The translations under genes were made by a program, and so were the position numbers. Positions 13,201 through 22,906 of a DNA stretch of 64,000 nucleotides are shown piece by piece. This DNA is from Zygaena filipendulae. Taxonomy: Eukaryota; Arthropoda; Insecta; Lepidoptera; Zygaenidae. Below the pieces are notes generated by a model, which saw nothing but the letters and a program-made list of their open reading frames with translations, was not told the DNA's origin and ran no database searches. Where the stretch lies: the NCBI GenBank assembly GCA_907165275.2, contig OU015660.1, positions 10,294,501 through 10,358,500 of the forward strand, given 5' to 3'. Position 1 is the stretch's first letter. Each line of letters begins with the position of its first letter.

Positions 13201-14940
13201 CGAGGTAACGGAACATACCCATACTACGTGACACCAATTTTTTTTACAATTTTGGACGTGCAAGGTGCGCGTGCGGCGCAGGGCTCGCGGCGGGGCGAGG
13301 CAGACGGCGGGGGGAGTTTAAATTTTAATTGATATGTAAATACGTCACAGCAGTAACAGACTACACCGCTATCACCTCTAGGCTCGCCGCTCCGTCGTGG
13401 CGGGGCGCGGGAGGCATCAAGTTGGCGGGGGGCGGAGGTAGGTAGACTAGTAACTACTATGTTACCTACCTACAATTTTTTTGGTCTCGGTGTACTGAAC
13501 GGGATGCCAACTGAAAACCAACGCTAGGTGGTACCCCTACAATGCTGAGTTTGGGACCATTTCGGCAGAGCATGCAAAATACTTAGAGCTGCCTATACTT
13601 ATAAGTTATAGGTACCTACCTAAATTTGTTGTACTTAATATTATGTTACTTTTATCTTGTGTTGTGCTGGAATAAATGTATTTTCTTCTTCTTATAGTAT
13701 GTGAAAACATATTTTCATAATGTAATTATTTTACTCTATTTCACCCGCGTTAATTTCGGAGTTCCCGTGGGAATTTCGCGATAAATAGTACCCTATTTTC
13801 TTGTGTAAGTACCCTTGACAACGTATATGCAAAATTTACTGATGATCGGTTTTAAGGTATGAAAGCGTAACAGACAGACAGACAGACGGAGTTACTTTTG
13901 CATTTATAATATTAGTAGGGATCGTGAGTCGATGACGGTTACGACGCGCTTTCGATTTTTTAAATTCTTCCATTATCATTCTAATTAAAGTTCTTAGATT
14001 TTCGCGTTTTGAGCACATTATATTATGTAAATTACGCGGGACTTGAACGCGATGTTTTTTATTACCTTTGCATTGCGGCGTCAGCGGTAGTCAGCCTGTG
14101 ACCACGGCGTGATGCAACTCAGCCGAAACGTCAGGCAAAAACGTAATAAAAAACATCGCGATCAAGTCCCGCGTAATTTACATAATCATTCTAATTTCCA
14201 ATAGGCCTTTATGTGGTAGGAATGATGAATAAAATACCAAATAAATAAATAATTATGTACGTTTTTTTTTAATCAGGAAGTTTAATTGCTTTATAGCCCG
14301 GTCGCATACAGATATCAACAGCGACCGCTTCTCAGCTACCGCCGGGAAAGTTCAGACTTCGGCGGAGAGGACTCATTAAAGTCAAGGTCGATTATTGTTT
14401 TTTTTTTTTAACCAATAGATACAAATACAAAATTCACATGTTTCCAGTGCAACAAAAACCAAATTTGGTTTGCCTGTGCACTGCGACGGTTTGAACAAAT
14501 ATTTAAATTGCGAAAGAGAACCCCACATCTCATTCCTGAGATACTCCTAGTATAGGTAAACGGCAGGAACGTTGTGTCCAAGTGGTGTTGTGGCTAAATA
14601 TGTGTAGAAAATAGAGAGTGATATGAGTGTCAGGATTCAGGAAACAGTGAAATATGATGAAATGAGGCGTTCGCCGGGAGGTTGTAGTCTTCCTGCCCAG
14701 GGGGGCTTATTAAGGTTCAATTTGGACAAATGCATGTCATAACAATGGAGTATAAATAACTTGGCTCTACCTATATGGATTTAAATTTCTTTGCCTTCTC
14801 TAAATTTTACCAAAAAAATCTTTTGTTTTTCTAAACAGGGTAAAGGCATGATGGAGACATTCTGGCTAGAAGGCGAAGTACAGGGGGACGATCAAGACGA
14901 GGCTTTGCAGCTTTTTTCTATATTCTGTGGCGATGACTAA
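1230..14940 (+). CDS. Gyc-89D-like: Atypical soluble guanylyl cyclase subunit, Gyc-89D type (14 exons)
   Basis: The exons are 1230-1271, 2952-3029, 3699-4471, 5066-5259, 6005-6129, 8097-8228, 8593-8685, 9699-9862, 10487-10763, 11494-11637, 12377-12500, 13095-13204, 14297-14386 and 14839-14940. All have GT/AG borders and compatible phases, giving 815 residues. The start reads [14 protein letters not shown], the family-typical H-NOX N terminus. The H-NOX domain (about 1-404) has the proximal histidine H321 (in DSIHQRM) and the YxSxR heme-propionate motif at Y350/S352/R354. An H-NOX-associated domain follows (about 405-560), then a signalling helix (about 560-610) and a class III cyclase domain (about 625-800). 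Both metal-binding Asp positions are changed (S637, T680), but the guanine residues E676 and C735 and the catalytic pair N742/R746 remain. By analogy with sGC beta1 it should work only as one half of a heterodimer, with a Gyc-88E-type partner supplying the metal site, converting GTP to cGMP in the cytosol in response to O2 or NO. Fly Gyc-89D proteins lack the same aspartates. Exon 3 carries a large insertion. Orthology to 89Da versus 89Db is not resolved. Confidence 0.93.
1322..1642 (-). repeat. CCGCGG-family repeat, one and a half copies in intron 1
   Basis: This is the dispersed lepidopteran repeat that recurs through the window. In this orientation it reads ATAAATGTGAAAGTAAC, TCTG runs, ACGCTTTCACGC, CCGATCATCATGAAATTT, GTACAGAGAAGGA, TATCCCGGAATTC and ends near CGCAGGGAACAGCTAGT. 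A second partial copy (about 1540-1642) follows directly. Non-coding. Confidence 0.8.
3753..4430 (+). other. Low-complexity insertion inside the H-NOX domain (coding, exon 3)
   Basis: Exon 3 opens with [18 protein letters not shown] (residues 41-58), the expected H-NOX helix. It ends with [14 protein letters not shown] (285-298), the expected next helix. Fly Gyc-89D has only about a dozen residues between them; here there are about 226 (59-284). The extra stretch is rich in Ser, Lys, Glu and Asp, has no hydrophobic segment and looks disordered. It is open throughout, and I see no credible internal donor/acceptor pair, so exonised intron or a genuine disordered loop are both possible. Confidence 0.75.
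4484..4797 (-). repeat. CCGCGG-family repeat in intron 3
   Basis: Starts one dozen bases after the exon 3 donor. It shows the family landmarks (ACTCTGTCGG, GGAATTCCCGCGGGAG, CGGGGAACAGATAGT), with a partial second copy from about 4670. Confidence 0.75.
4828..4995 (+). repeat. SINE tail fragment just before exon 4
   Basis: Matches the 3' part of the tRNA-derived SINE at 54118 (ATATATCTATAGTATA, GTTTCCACGACACAAGC, GGATCTGTGTGTTGTGA). It lacks the tRNA-like head with A and B boxes, so it is 5'-truncated or decayed. Confidence 0.7.
5360..5640 (+). repeat. Probable interspersed repeat end (CTCCTCCTTTTTGGAAGTCGG)
   Basis: The stretch in intron 4 ends with ACTCCTCCTTTTTGGAAGTC followed by GGTTAAA, a sequence I know as a very common repeat terminus in Lepidoptera. 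The left border is not defined. Confidence 0.35.
6295..6510 (-). mobile_element. LINE 3' tail (GCGATAAGACCGCC type), intron 5
   Basis: Read on the minus strand it contains GGTTGTCTGGAAGAGATCGC, GCGATAAGACCGCC and ends in an AATAAATAAATA tail, as does the plus-strand copy at 9040. It is a 5'-truncated non-LTR retrotransposon end with no open reading frame. Confidence 0.7.
7070..7274 (+). repeat. CCGCGG-family repeat in intron 5
   Basis: Runs from GGTTTCACCCGCGTTGATTT through CCTGACAACGTGTAAATGC to TTATAATATTAAGGAT. Forward orientation of the dispersed family. Confidence 0.8.
8811..9030 (+). repeat. Two decayed CCGCGG-family copies in intron 7
   Basis: Fragments at about 8811-8850 and 8945-9025 keep AGCTG..CCC and TCCTGCAGAAATTCCGATAAA but little else. 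They border a LINE tail. Confidence 0.5.
9031..9178 (+). mobile_element. LINE 3' tail (GCGATAAGACCGCC type)
   Basis: Contains GGTTGTCTGGAAGAGATCGC, GCGATAAGACCGCC and ends in ATTATTATTATTAT. Same family as 6295-6510 and 21149-21500. Confidence 0.7.
9285..9560 (+). repeat. CCGCGG-family repeats in intron 7
   Basis: One copy runs 9285-9470. A truncated second copy begins at ACTAGCTGTGCCCC (9471) and stops before about 9560, ahead of the exon 8 acceptor at 9697-9698. Confidence 0.75.
10247..10421 (+). repeat. CCGCGG-family repeat in intron 8
   Basis: Forward copy ending in TTCGCATTTATAATAGTA, about 65 bases before exon 9. Confidence 0.75.
11030..11430 (+). repeat. Promoter-like dispersed repeat, copy 1 (intron 9)
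   Basis: About 200 bases (from about 11225) match 29046-29245: GTGTGCGTATAGTAAGG, GCGAGCTGACA, TTTCCTCGG, TTTACCAAGG, TGAGGAGGCA, AATTGGTGGG and GTGTCGCTTCTTTATA. An inverted CCAAT box followed by a TATA-like word is conserved in both copies, so a solo-LTR or promoter-bearing element is possible. No LTR boundaries were identified. Confidence 0.55.
11715..11955 (+). repeat. Dispersed repeat (LINE-end-like), intron 10
   Basis: Contains CTCATCTGATGTTAAGTGAT and CGATGTTTTGCTCCACCGAC followed by GCTCAAGCTTATTG. The second block resembles 48720-48775, so both are likely 3' ends of the same lepidopteran retroelement family. No coding potential. Confidence 0.5.
12545..12785 (+). repeat. TGACGTCAC-containing dispersed repeat, intron 11
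   Basis: Resembles 46060-46310: GTAATCAAAAAA, GCGATACATT, GTGACGTCAC, TGACGTCACGAGC and AAATATGTCTATT occur in the same order. Both copies carry two GACGTCAC words. Confidence 0.6.
12790..13025 (-). mobile_element. tRNA-derived SINE in intron 11
   Basis: On the minus strand the head reads CCGATTGTCGCAGTGGTCAC (A box) and CCGGGTTGAATTTCCGG (decayed B box). The body then matches the SINE at 54118, including GTTTCCACGACACAATC. It is too decayed to be a tRNA gene. Confidence 0.75.
13240..13450 (+). other. GC-rich patch in intron 12
   Basis: Two GC-rich runs (about 13258-13315 and 13380-13440) share GGCTCGCGGCGGGGCG / GGCGGGGCGCGGGAGG words and look like an imperfect direct repeat. The exon 12 to exon 13 junction is complete without them, so I do not call an exon. 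Confidence 0.4.
13737..13921 (+). repeat. CCGCGG-family repeat in intron 12
   Basis: Forward copy with a CAGACAGACAGA run and the end TTTATAATATTAGTAGGGAT. Confidence 0.8.
14023..14185. mobile_element. MITE with about 43-bp terminal inverted repeats, intron 12
   Basis: The left end TTATGTAAATTACGCGGGAC and the right end GTCCCGCGTAATTTACATAA are inverse copies, and homology continues to ATCGCGATGTTTTTTATTAC on both sides. The centre is about 75 bases with no coding capacity. No clear target-site duplication. Confidence 0.8.
14600..14740 (+). repeat. Fragment of the repeat seen at 42290-42470
   Basis: Shares AGGCGTTCGCCGGGAGG, GTCTTCCTGCCCAG and TTATTAAGGTTCAA with GGCGTTCGTCGGGAGGATGT and its surroundings at 42.37 kb. 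Lies in the last intron. Confidence 0.5.
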
Positions 14941-17846
14941 ATATTGTACAATACAATATTATCCAAATATAGGTAGGTACGCAAAGTAATAGTTTTAAGT
15001 CTTTCTTGTACTATATTATTAAGACGAAGATCTGAGTTAGTGTATGCAAGTAGGCAGGTATTAGATAGTAAAGAGAGGAGAGGAAATGTGCAAGGAACTA
15101 AGACTATAAGATCTGAAGCAGTTAGGTACTTACAACGTATCCTACACTAGCCTTTAAAGTTTATCACGTAACGCATTAGCATCGAAAATATGCCGATTAT
15201 GCCTGAAAAGTGTAATATTGTTGAGAAAAAGAAACACATTGTTAACTTGAAGATCCAGTAAACTTTTAATTTTTAGTTGATTTCATTGTTTTTTTTTTTT
15301 AAACAATCACATTAATAAACGATCAATTACGGGTGAATCGCATTCTGAACCCGTGTTAGATTATGGTTTTAGTGGTCAGCGGAGACGAGAAATATAGAAT
15401 CATGCATCACATTACACACGCAGTGACACGGTACAGTTAAATTACGTACAAAAAAGTCACTTAAACACGGACATACCGAAACGTATGCGGATAGACGGAA
15501 ATGTACGATAAAATTGACCGTGTAATTGTGCCGTTACTATTCGATACAAAATTAGTTACGGACCCGGTATTATCTATGAAAGTATTCTCTTTAGATAAAT
15601 TTCAAGTAAGCATTATAAATTTTAACAACGTAGTCTCAGAATATTCACTTCCATAAACAACTTCCGGCAAACGAATTTTTGTACACAGCACAATGCATAG
15701 AATGTGACGTTAAATAGGCACCTACTTTTAGTGCGATGAGTTCGTTTCAAGTTCGCAGCGACCATTTTTCTACGCGCCTGCCACATTGTTCATCGTGTCG
15801 TCTGCGCTGACCCTAAATTTTTTTTTATACTTCTCACAAGAGAGGTGATTCTTTACGAATATTTAAGATTTATATGGTCCACAAACTTAGTTTTAGAGAT
15901 AGGCAGGTACCAACTTAACAAATATAAGTAGGTAACTAGGTACCTACTTAACTTTATAGCGAGTCCCAAGCAGAAAGATGTAGAAATATTTTTGGGCAGT
16001 AGATAATTAACACAACGATTCTGTGCTACGAAAAATAAAAATCACTTTTAAATTTTCCCTATTTTAACTTTACACTACACATAATAAATTGCGCGTGATG
16101 ATCGGTGTTTATATTCTCTCTGGTCACCGTTCATGACTCTACTGGTGAAGAGAGAATATTATTTTCCGGAAAAAAAAAACCAAAATCCTTCCGGATAAAT
16201 GCCTATGCCAAATATACCGTTACCTATTTATCTCCAAATATTATGACACCTTATTGTTACGCTCTGTTCCATGCTTACTAAAATTAACTCACTTAATCTG
16301 GGTGCATATTTATTTTAATTTTAATTATTATAACTTTATATAATACTTATAGACAAAACTATCACCACCTAAATAACTGTGAGTATAAATATAATAGGTA
16401 CCTATATACGGCACTACGTTTTAAACAAATCATAAATGTCATTATATCTTTCTAGAATTTATTAATATTGTGCAGCGCCCCTAGTGATTAGTGATGAACT
16501 ACAAAATTGTGAAAAATTACAAAGAAAATAGTACTACTATTATATTACCTGTGATAGTACGTACGTATATCTGTAGGTACATACGAACTGTTTACATTAT
16601 ATTCTACACTATATTAACACTTGTATTAAATAATAATATTATGGATAAATAGTATGAATTTTGCTATAAGTACCTACTTATAATTAGTATAAGTGCAGAA
16701 AAAGATAACCTATTAAATTCGACACAGCCAATTACTTCTAAAGGAATGTATCAAAGAAGTACCTACCTATTGCAAGTTCTCTCGATTAATTTACTGCAAA
16801 ATCCGAATCAAAGTTAAGGAAAAAGGTTTTTTTTTTTGTTTTTGCACAGATAATATTATAATTACGTTTTTGGATCTTGTATGTGAGGTATGTGTTGGGT
16901 AAGTTGGGACATTTAGACGTTTGTGACTCACTCAATAATAAACGATTAAAATTTAATTCGCAATATACATTTTCTGGACTGTCAATACTTTTCTCCCGTA
17001 GGAGTTCCCGAAGGAAGCTCGAAATTCAAGCGAGTGTCCCACGGGGCGATCAGTTATTGGTTACATTAGACCTTATTGTCGGGTAATAAGAGTTATTGGC
17101 ACTTAATTACACATAGGGACGGTGAAGTTACATTCGACCACGACCGAAATAAAGACAACAGCTGTGGTCATTCTACCCGTAACAATATTAAAATTCTCTG
17201 CAGATTGGTATTGGAATCAAATGATCCATTTTATTTAGACTTATTTTTCTTTATATCATACAAATGTAAACTAGTATATACCCATCATGTCTGACGTCTA
17301 TAATAATCTATACTATTTATATGATTATTTTAAAGTAGATATAAAGAAAAGTTTGTTTGAAAAAGGTAAATATATCATAGTATACAGGTAATTGAACTTC
17401 TGGAACCGATTTGAAAAATTATTTCCCTGATAAAAAGCTACAGTGTCCCTGACACCTGAGTATACTTTTATCCGGAAACATGGGAGAAGAGTGAAATCAG
17501 CTATTTATCAATCTTTTATTGACTTCACTTTTTACTAATGTAATAAAATTTTAGAAGTCTGCTAATATTTAATAAAATAAAAATCTATGAAATAAAGATA
17601 TCCATCGTTTAAAATAATTTCCTTAGTTTTTATGACAGACCGAATACCTGCTGAAAGACAGAATAGCCGCTGAAATCAGTGTTAACAAATACTTTAAGGT
17701 GACTGTGCAATTATCTTATTAGACACGGTCATGTTCGTAGTGTGTCGCTTTTTTAATTACATACCTTACCTACAGTACATAAGAAGGATTGCGGTTTGCA
17801 AGCGATCAGACTAGTCTACTTACTGTTAATTTCGTAGCAACCCTGC
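14941..17846. other. Intergenic, 3' of the guanylyl cyclase
   Basis: No exon found. The first AATAAA after the stop codon is at about 15314, a possible poly(A) signal. A small hairpin (TATTCTCTCTGGTCACC with GGTGAAGAGAGAATA) lies at about 16112-16163. A decayed CCGCGG-type fragment lies near 17400-17470. Otherwise AT-rich and unassigned. Confidence 0.5.
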
Positions 17847-18016
17847 TGGGTTCCGTTTCACTATGACCAAAATATCACGCATGCGCTCTAGAGGTTGGAT
17901 AAAAAATGACAAATTAGTATTCTATTTCTAACACATATTATTTATCCATGGATTTTTTTAAAGTACCTGAATCTATCGTAACGCGTCGTTGAAACGGTCA
18001 TAGTGAAACAGGGCCC
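17847..18016. mobile_element. MITE with GGTTCCGTTTCACTATGACC ends
   Basis: The left end GTTCCGTTTCACTATGACC and the right end GGTCATAGTGAAACAGGGCCC form an inverted repeat of about 22 bases around about 125 bases. The terminal words resemble the GGGCCCTTATTCTCTATGACC ends of the element at 63444. Confidence 0.6.
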
Positions 18017-19715
18017 TGCACTGCACTATCGCACTATTTCATACCGACGCGACATTACCAAAACAAAACCTTACAACACGTCAATATTAAAATAATATTT
18101 GAAGCAATTTCGTATTGCGTTTATTATTTATACATGACGAATCAACTCGTGATTACAAAATAATAATATTAGTTAACCTTAGATCTAACTCAATTGAACG
18201 AGCGTTGGACCTAAAGAAATCCAAAAAAAATATTATGTGACATTTGCGGTTTGCGATAGGTCTGCAGACGCTGCAGTGGGAACACGATTCGCTGTTTACA
18301 AATATTAAGTTCAACTAGGACGTGCCAAGGCTATAATTTTCTTATTAAAACAAATCTTAATACGTTTTACATACGTAATAGGAGCGGGCTCAAGCCAATC
18401 AATATGGATACGTAAGTATAAAGTATTAGGATTGGTTTTTGATTAGGAATAAATTGATCATCACAGCACGTTTTGTGCTGACCAAAAACTTACTTTAAGG
18501 CACTACAATAAACTTAAACATTACATAAAATATAAATTAGAAAACAAAAAGAAACAGTTGAAAATTTGGACTCAAGTCTAAGTAATATATTAACAGTTTT
18601 AACACTATAAACATTGATTATAAAACGCAAAAAAAGTCTCGTACATAATTATTTTGATCCTATAGAGATAATTAAATATCTTATAAACAGAATATGATAT
18701 AATAAGAACTTAACGTGACTAACTGGTATTTTGTACATACGTCATAACATGTTATCAAAATGTAATAGATCTTAATAACAATAACTCATAAGGATGTTTT
18801 TTCAGACATTTTGTCTTACCTAAAATAATATCTAGACTTTGTTTTTTTGAATATAAAGATTTTAACAAAACGAATATTTTAAACCCAAAACCTCGTGGCA
18901 TTTTTAGATTCACGAGCAGTTTCTTTGGGTTATGATGGTATTTTAAAATAAAAATTATCTTAAACATCAAACTTTTTTGGAAATGTTTGTGAAGATTAGC
19001 TTCACGTGATTAGATTAAGTATTGTAGAAAACTAAAGACTGACTTTTCAATCTACAGATAAACAGTCAGATTGCATTATATTCGTCTGATAGGAAATAAA
19101 CGTAGATAAATTTGTCCCATTTTTTACCTCAATCTGAGATTAGCTCCTATCTGCATTGTGATTGAAAGAGAGTTTTCATCAAGAAGATTTCAGAAAATAA
19201 AAAGATTAAGAAAAATTCAAACTTTTAAATATTTTTTCCAGAGATGTTCTTGAACATTATTTAAAACTTATGAATGTAGATGCATAGAAAAAACTTAATA
19301 GGTTTAGGTATATCAAAATATAATAACCAAAATTAATTTGTATTCTTATTTTTATATCTTTATATATACAGATTTATTCGAATCTAAGTACTTTATAAGA
19401 ACTTCCATAAAGTTTTATTAGTATAAAACTAGATGTAATTAGCTACAAAACTCTATAAGATACGTAGAAAAAAATCGCGAAATAAATTTTTTGTTGTAAA
19501 CCTTCATCCTTCAAATAATTTTGGCATAAAATTTTGTTTTATACAGTCAGTCTTAGTAGAAACTTGTGTAACAACAAAATCTGTATCGACCATTCAACAT
19601 GATTACGAAAACGCTATCACAATATACTGTAGGCTAAAGACGTATTGCAGTATAAATTGAGTACGCTTAAACGATAACAGTGTGACTTAAACCTATGTGA
19701 GCTAAACGCAATGTA
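18017..19715. other. AT-rich stretch, partly 3' UTR of the transporter
   Basis: No coding sequence. For the minus-strand transporter, AATAAA signals (TTTATT on the plus strand) occur near 19414 and 19373, so its 3' UTR probably ends in this area. Confidence 0.4.
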
Positions 19716-21098
19716 TCACTGCTTAAAGAGAGCTGTCACTTCTTCAACCGTTTTGTTCTTCGTTTCGGGCAACTTCCAATACGTGAACAAGAAGAATATT
19801 ATAAGGAGTATCGTGTAAGGTATGAACACGAATATTTGCAGGGCTGTCGACATGGGCAAGAAGGTGAGACCGACGATGAAGTTGGCCAACCAGTTGACGA
19901 AGGCGCCTATACTGACGGCGGAGCTGCGAGCTCCCTGGCCGAACATCTCTGACAGGATCATCCAAGGTATCGAACTGGGACCGACGCCGAAGAAAGCCAC
20001 GTACAAGAACGTAGATATAACGGCAAAGTAGCTCATCGCAGCGTAAGTTTGGAATGTGATCAGAGCGATGGTCATGCACACAGAGAACACGATCATGCCG
20101 CCAAGGCCCCACAGTTGCAGCGTTCGCCTGCCCAATCTATCCATCAGAGGTATCGACACCAACGCCATTATAAACAGCACACTGCCCACCCCGATCGTCG
20201 CCATCCGAGCGTCCTCGGGCGCGAGGCCAGCCGACTCGAATATCGAGCTGGAGTAGTAAAGTACCGCGTTGATCCCGCCTAACTGTTGCGAGAGATGCAT
20301 CACCACTCCGATCAACAGCGGCATGCGCAACGCCCTCGTACGGAACAGATCCGCAATGGTGAACTTCTGTTCCTGCCTCTCCGCCTGAGCTTCCAATTGC
20401 ATGTCGTTTATTTCATCATCGACCTCGGTGGTGCCCCGGATCTTGGAGAGAGCCCCTCTAGCCTTCTCCTCGTCGCGCAAAGCCATCAGCAAATATCGGG
20501 GGGACTCCGGTGTGAATGGCAACATGACGCATTGTATGGCCGACGGTACGATAGCTAGCCCGAGGAGCCACGGCCACCCCTCGTCGCTGCCCAATATTAT
20601 ATCGATGCCCAAGATCTGCGCCACGACCATTCCGAACGCGACGGCCAGCTGGTTGACAGTGCCGAAGGCTCCTCTCAGCCGCACCGGCGACACCTCCGAC
20701 ACGTAGGTCGGCGACACGGTGGTCGCGAACCCACAGTTCACCCCGATTAACAGTCTGCCGATGATGAGCATCTCGACCGACGACGCGACCTTGCTGAAAC
20801 CCATGAACGCGGCGCCTATCACACCGAAACCGGCGTTGAGGAGCAGGGCCTCTTTGCGGCCGCGTTTCTCCGCGATCCAACTGGCCAGCGGACAACCGAT
20901 CATGCCGCCGACCGCGAAGATACTGACGATGAAACCGAACACGAAGCTGATGTTGCTGTACCCCCTCTCCTTGATGAAGCCTTCGATGAAACTCCGCGGC
21001 GCGTTGATGACGCCCGTGTTGAAGCCGAACTGGAGCATTCCCAGAACGGCGGAGCTCACCGCGTACAGCAGCGCGCACGTCGCTCTCCCCCCCGCCAT
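19716..21098 (-). CDS. Facilitated sugar transporter, GLUT1-like class I SLC2A/MFS
   Basis: A 460-residue, 12-helix major facilitator that should carry glucose or a similar hexose down its gradient across the plasma membrane. Visible family marks are GFNTGVINAP (25-34) in helix 1, EKRGRK (77-82) after helix 2, R115 and the SEVSPVRLRGAFG stretch (134-146), Q161, PESPR (197-201), HLSQQLGGINA (268-278), DRLGRR (320-325), PSSIPWM (374-380, with the sugar-pocket Trp at 379) and PETK (444-447). Glucose-selective mammalian GLUTs have QLS where this has HLS. The start chosen is the ATG at 21098 (MAGGRATC, good context AAGATGG). A longer frame to 21131 would cross an intact acceptor, TTATTTCCAG, whose exon begins at 21118. 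The whole coding sequence is one exon, which is notable for this family, and a non-coding first exon may lie far upstream. Specificity (glucose versus trehalose) cannot be read from the sequence. Confidence 0.92.
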   Translation of the reverse strand: MAGGRATCALLYAVSSAVLGMLQFGFNTGVINAPRSFIEGFIKERGYSNISFVFGFIVSIFAVGGMIGCPLASWIAEKRGRKEALLLNAGFGVIGAAFMGFSKVASSVEMLIIGRLLIGVNCGFATTVSPTYVSEVSPVRLRGAFGTVNQLAVAFGMVVAQILGIDIILGSDEGWPWLLGLAIVPSAIQCVMLPFTPESPRYLLMALRDEEKARGALSKIRGTTEVDDEINDMQLEAQAERQEQKFTIADLFRTRALRMPLLIGVVMHLSQQLGGINAVLYYSSSIFESAGLAPEDARMATIGVGSVLFIMALVSIPLMDRLGRRTLQLWGLGGMIVFSVCMTIALITFQTYAAMSYFAVISTFLYVAFFGVGPSSIPWMILSEMFGQGARSSAVSIGAFVNWLANFIVGLTFLPMSTALQIFVFIPYTILLIIFFLFTYWKLPETKNKTVEEVTALFKQ

Positions 21099-21148
21099 CT
21101 TCGCGCGGGAAGGTTCGTCTGGAAATAACATAAGTGTCCTTTAATGAA

Positions 21149-21500
21149 ATGAAATGAAAATTAAATACACTTTATTAAGCACCACAATCCTACTAATATT
21201 ATAAATGTGAATGTGTGGATGTTTGGATGTTTAGATGTTTGGATGTTTGTTACTAAATCACACAAAAACGGCTGAACGGATTTGGATGAAATTTGGCATG
21301 CACGTTGTCAGGGGTACAGAGAAGGACATAGGGTACTTTTTACCCCGAATTCCCGAGGGAACTCCGGAATTAACGCGGGTGAAACCGCGGGGCACAGCTA
21401 GTCAGTAATAAAAACTAAAAACTTATAAAACAGAAAGTAGTGCTCCAAAGGGCGGGTTTATCACTATAAATCTCTTCCAGGCTACCAGGTGTGCGGCTGC
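21149..21500 (-). mobile_element. LINE 3' tail interrupted by a nested repeat
   Basis: On the minus strand it reads CCTGGAAGAGATTTATAGTG, then GCCCTTTGGAGCACTAC, then (after the nested element) TGTGGTGCTTAATAAAGTG and an A/T-rich tail. The nested CCGCGG-family copy occupies 21184-21403. Confidence 0.65.
21184..21403 (-). repeat. CCGCGG-family repeat nested in a LINE tail
   Basis: A well-preserved copy: ATCCTACTAATATTATAAAT, CACGTTGTCAGGGGTACAGA, GAACTCCGGAATTAACGCGG and CCGCGGGGCACAGCTAGT. Confidence 0.85.
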
Positions 21501-21639
21501 GGCAACGTGTCATGTAATGTGAAAGGAAGTTCGTCTGGTAATAAGATATACGTCCTTTAGCGTGTCATGTAATAGAAAGGAAAGTTCATTTAGAAATAAG
21601 ATATACATCCTTTAAGGTCTCATGTGATAGAGATAACAC

Positions 21640-22905
21640 CTAGTGAATAGTTGTTATCTTGACAAACACGCACAAAATAGATGTTATCCAATGACATTCT
21701 AATGTTATCATACAACATTTGGAATATACGATACTATTCAAAGATTACATACTTATTACATCATAGGTATTATACTTTTCAATTTTTGTATTACAATGAT
21801 ATTTTTACTGACGATTAATTTATTATTGCACCTAATAAGCGCACAGAAACCTATATTAGGTACATTCGTTGCGATAGGGATTCACTCACGTGGATTTAGG
21901 GACTCCCTCGGGAACACTAAAAAGTAACTCAAGGATACTGTAGCTTAATATCATTGAAAGAATTTTTCAAAACGGTCAAGTAGGTAGTTTTCGAGTTTAT
22001 CCATTACAAATTACAATCAAACGTATAAATCAAATCTTTTCTCTTTGTAATGATATAAGCCGTTTGAACAAATATAAGATGTACCTACTTCTCCTAAGTC
22101 CTAACTGATTCATCATAATATATTATGCACTTTCCTAACTTCATGTATCGTGTTTTGCAAAAAGATTTCTTTTATTATGAAGGCGAGCCTTGAATATTTT
22201 TCAATTCAACACCCAAAGGCTTGAATGGACACACCGCCAGGTGGATTCTATATTTTTTATAAGAAAAAGCAGGAATTTGTTTTCTTGCAATTATATGTAG
22301 TTTAGCCGGTACCTACTAAACTTTTATGGTATAAATAGATATAAGATCAAATTTAATAATAAATAATATTGTAGTAATAATTTAATAATAATTATTAAAT
22401 TTGTATTATTATTATAAAAAAAAAACAATAATTTATTACAATACTCACAAAGATTTCTAACTATAATGATACATACATACAAACTAACGGTCGCAAATAT
22501 CGCCCAATATCTACTAATGCGATGCGGTGAACTATAGAGAATCTATATCTCAGATCTATTTTATCTCCACCGCATGATAAACATAACACGTATTATTTTA
22601 AACGTTTGATATGCGGTACACAACTTACAAATAATACCATAATTTATACATAAATAATAATTAATAGGTATACATAAATACACATAATTAATACCATAAT
22701 ATTTTTTTTTAATTGTGCGGACTGATTTCCATAAAACTATGTATAAGGGCTTAGTTGTCCACACGCTGGCTTTTGGCTCGGGTGGAAAGATGTCTACAAT
22801 CTACTGTTATAACTTCGTTAGAAGATTTAAGTTCTATATAAGACAAATTAAAACACGTGTAGGTATAGAAATAAAACTTAATGTTTATTAGTTATATTCA
22901 CTAAT
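21640..22905. other. Non-coding stretch, probably within the transporter 5' intron
   Basis: A decayed CCGCGG-type copy is visible at about 21860-22060 (TCACTCACGTGGATTTAGGG). A very AT-rich tract with TAATAATAATT words lies at 22340-22440. Nothing else assigned. Confidence 0.4.
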
Positions 22906-22906
22906 A

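Larger units (their letters stand above)
21109..21625 (-). repeat. Triplicated splice-acceptor segment upstream of the transporter
   Basis: The segment around the acceptor (GTCCTTTA, ATAA.ATA, CCAGACGAAC on the minus strand) recurs at about 21523-21560 and, decayed, at about 21578-21620. The middle copy still has an intact acceptor (TTATTACCAG then ACGAACTTCC). In the third, CAG has become CTA. A LINE tail with a nested repeat separates copy 1 from the tandem pair. Confidence 0.6.

Noticed and set aside
13258..13440. Extra cyclase exon in the GC-rich patch
   Set aside because: Exon 12 (ending TTSE) joins exon 13 (PGRIQIS) in frame and matches the family without a gap; the patch has no matching frame.
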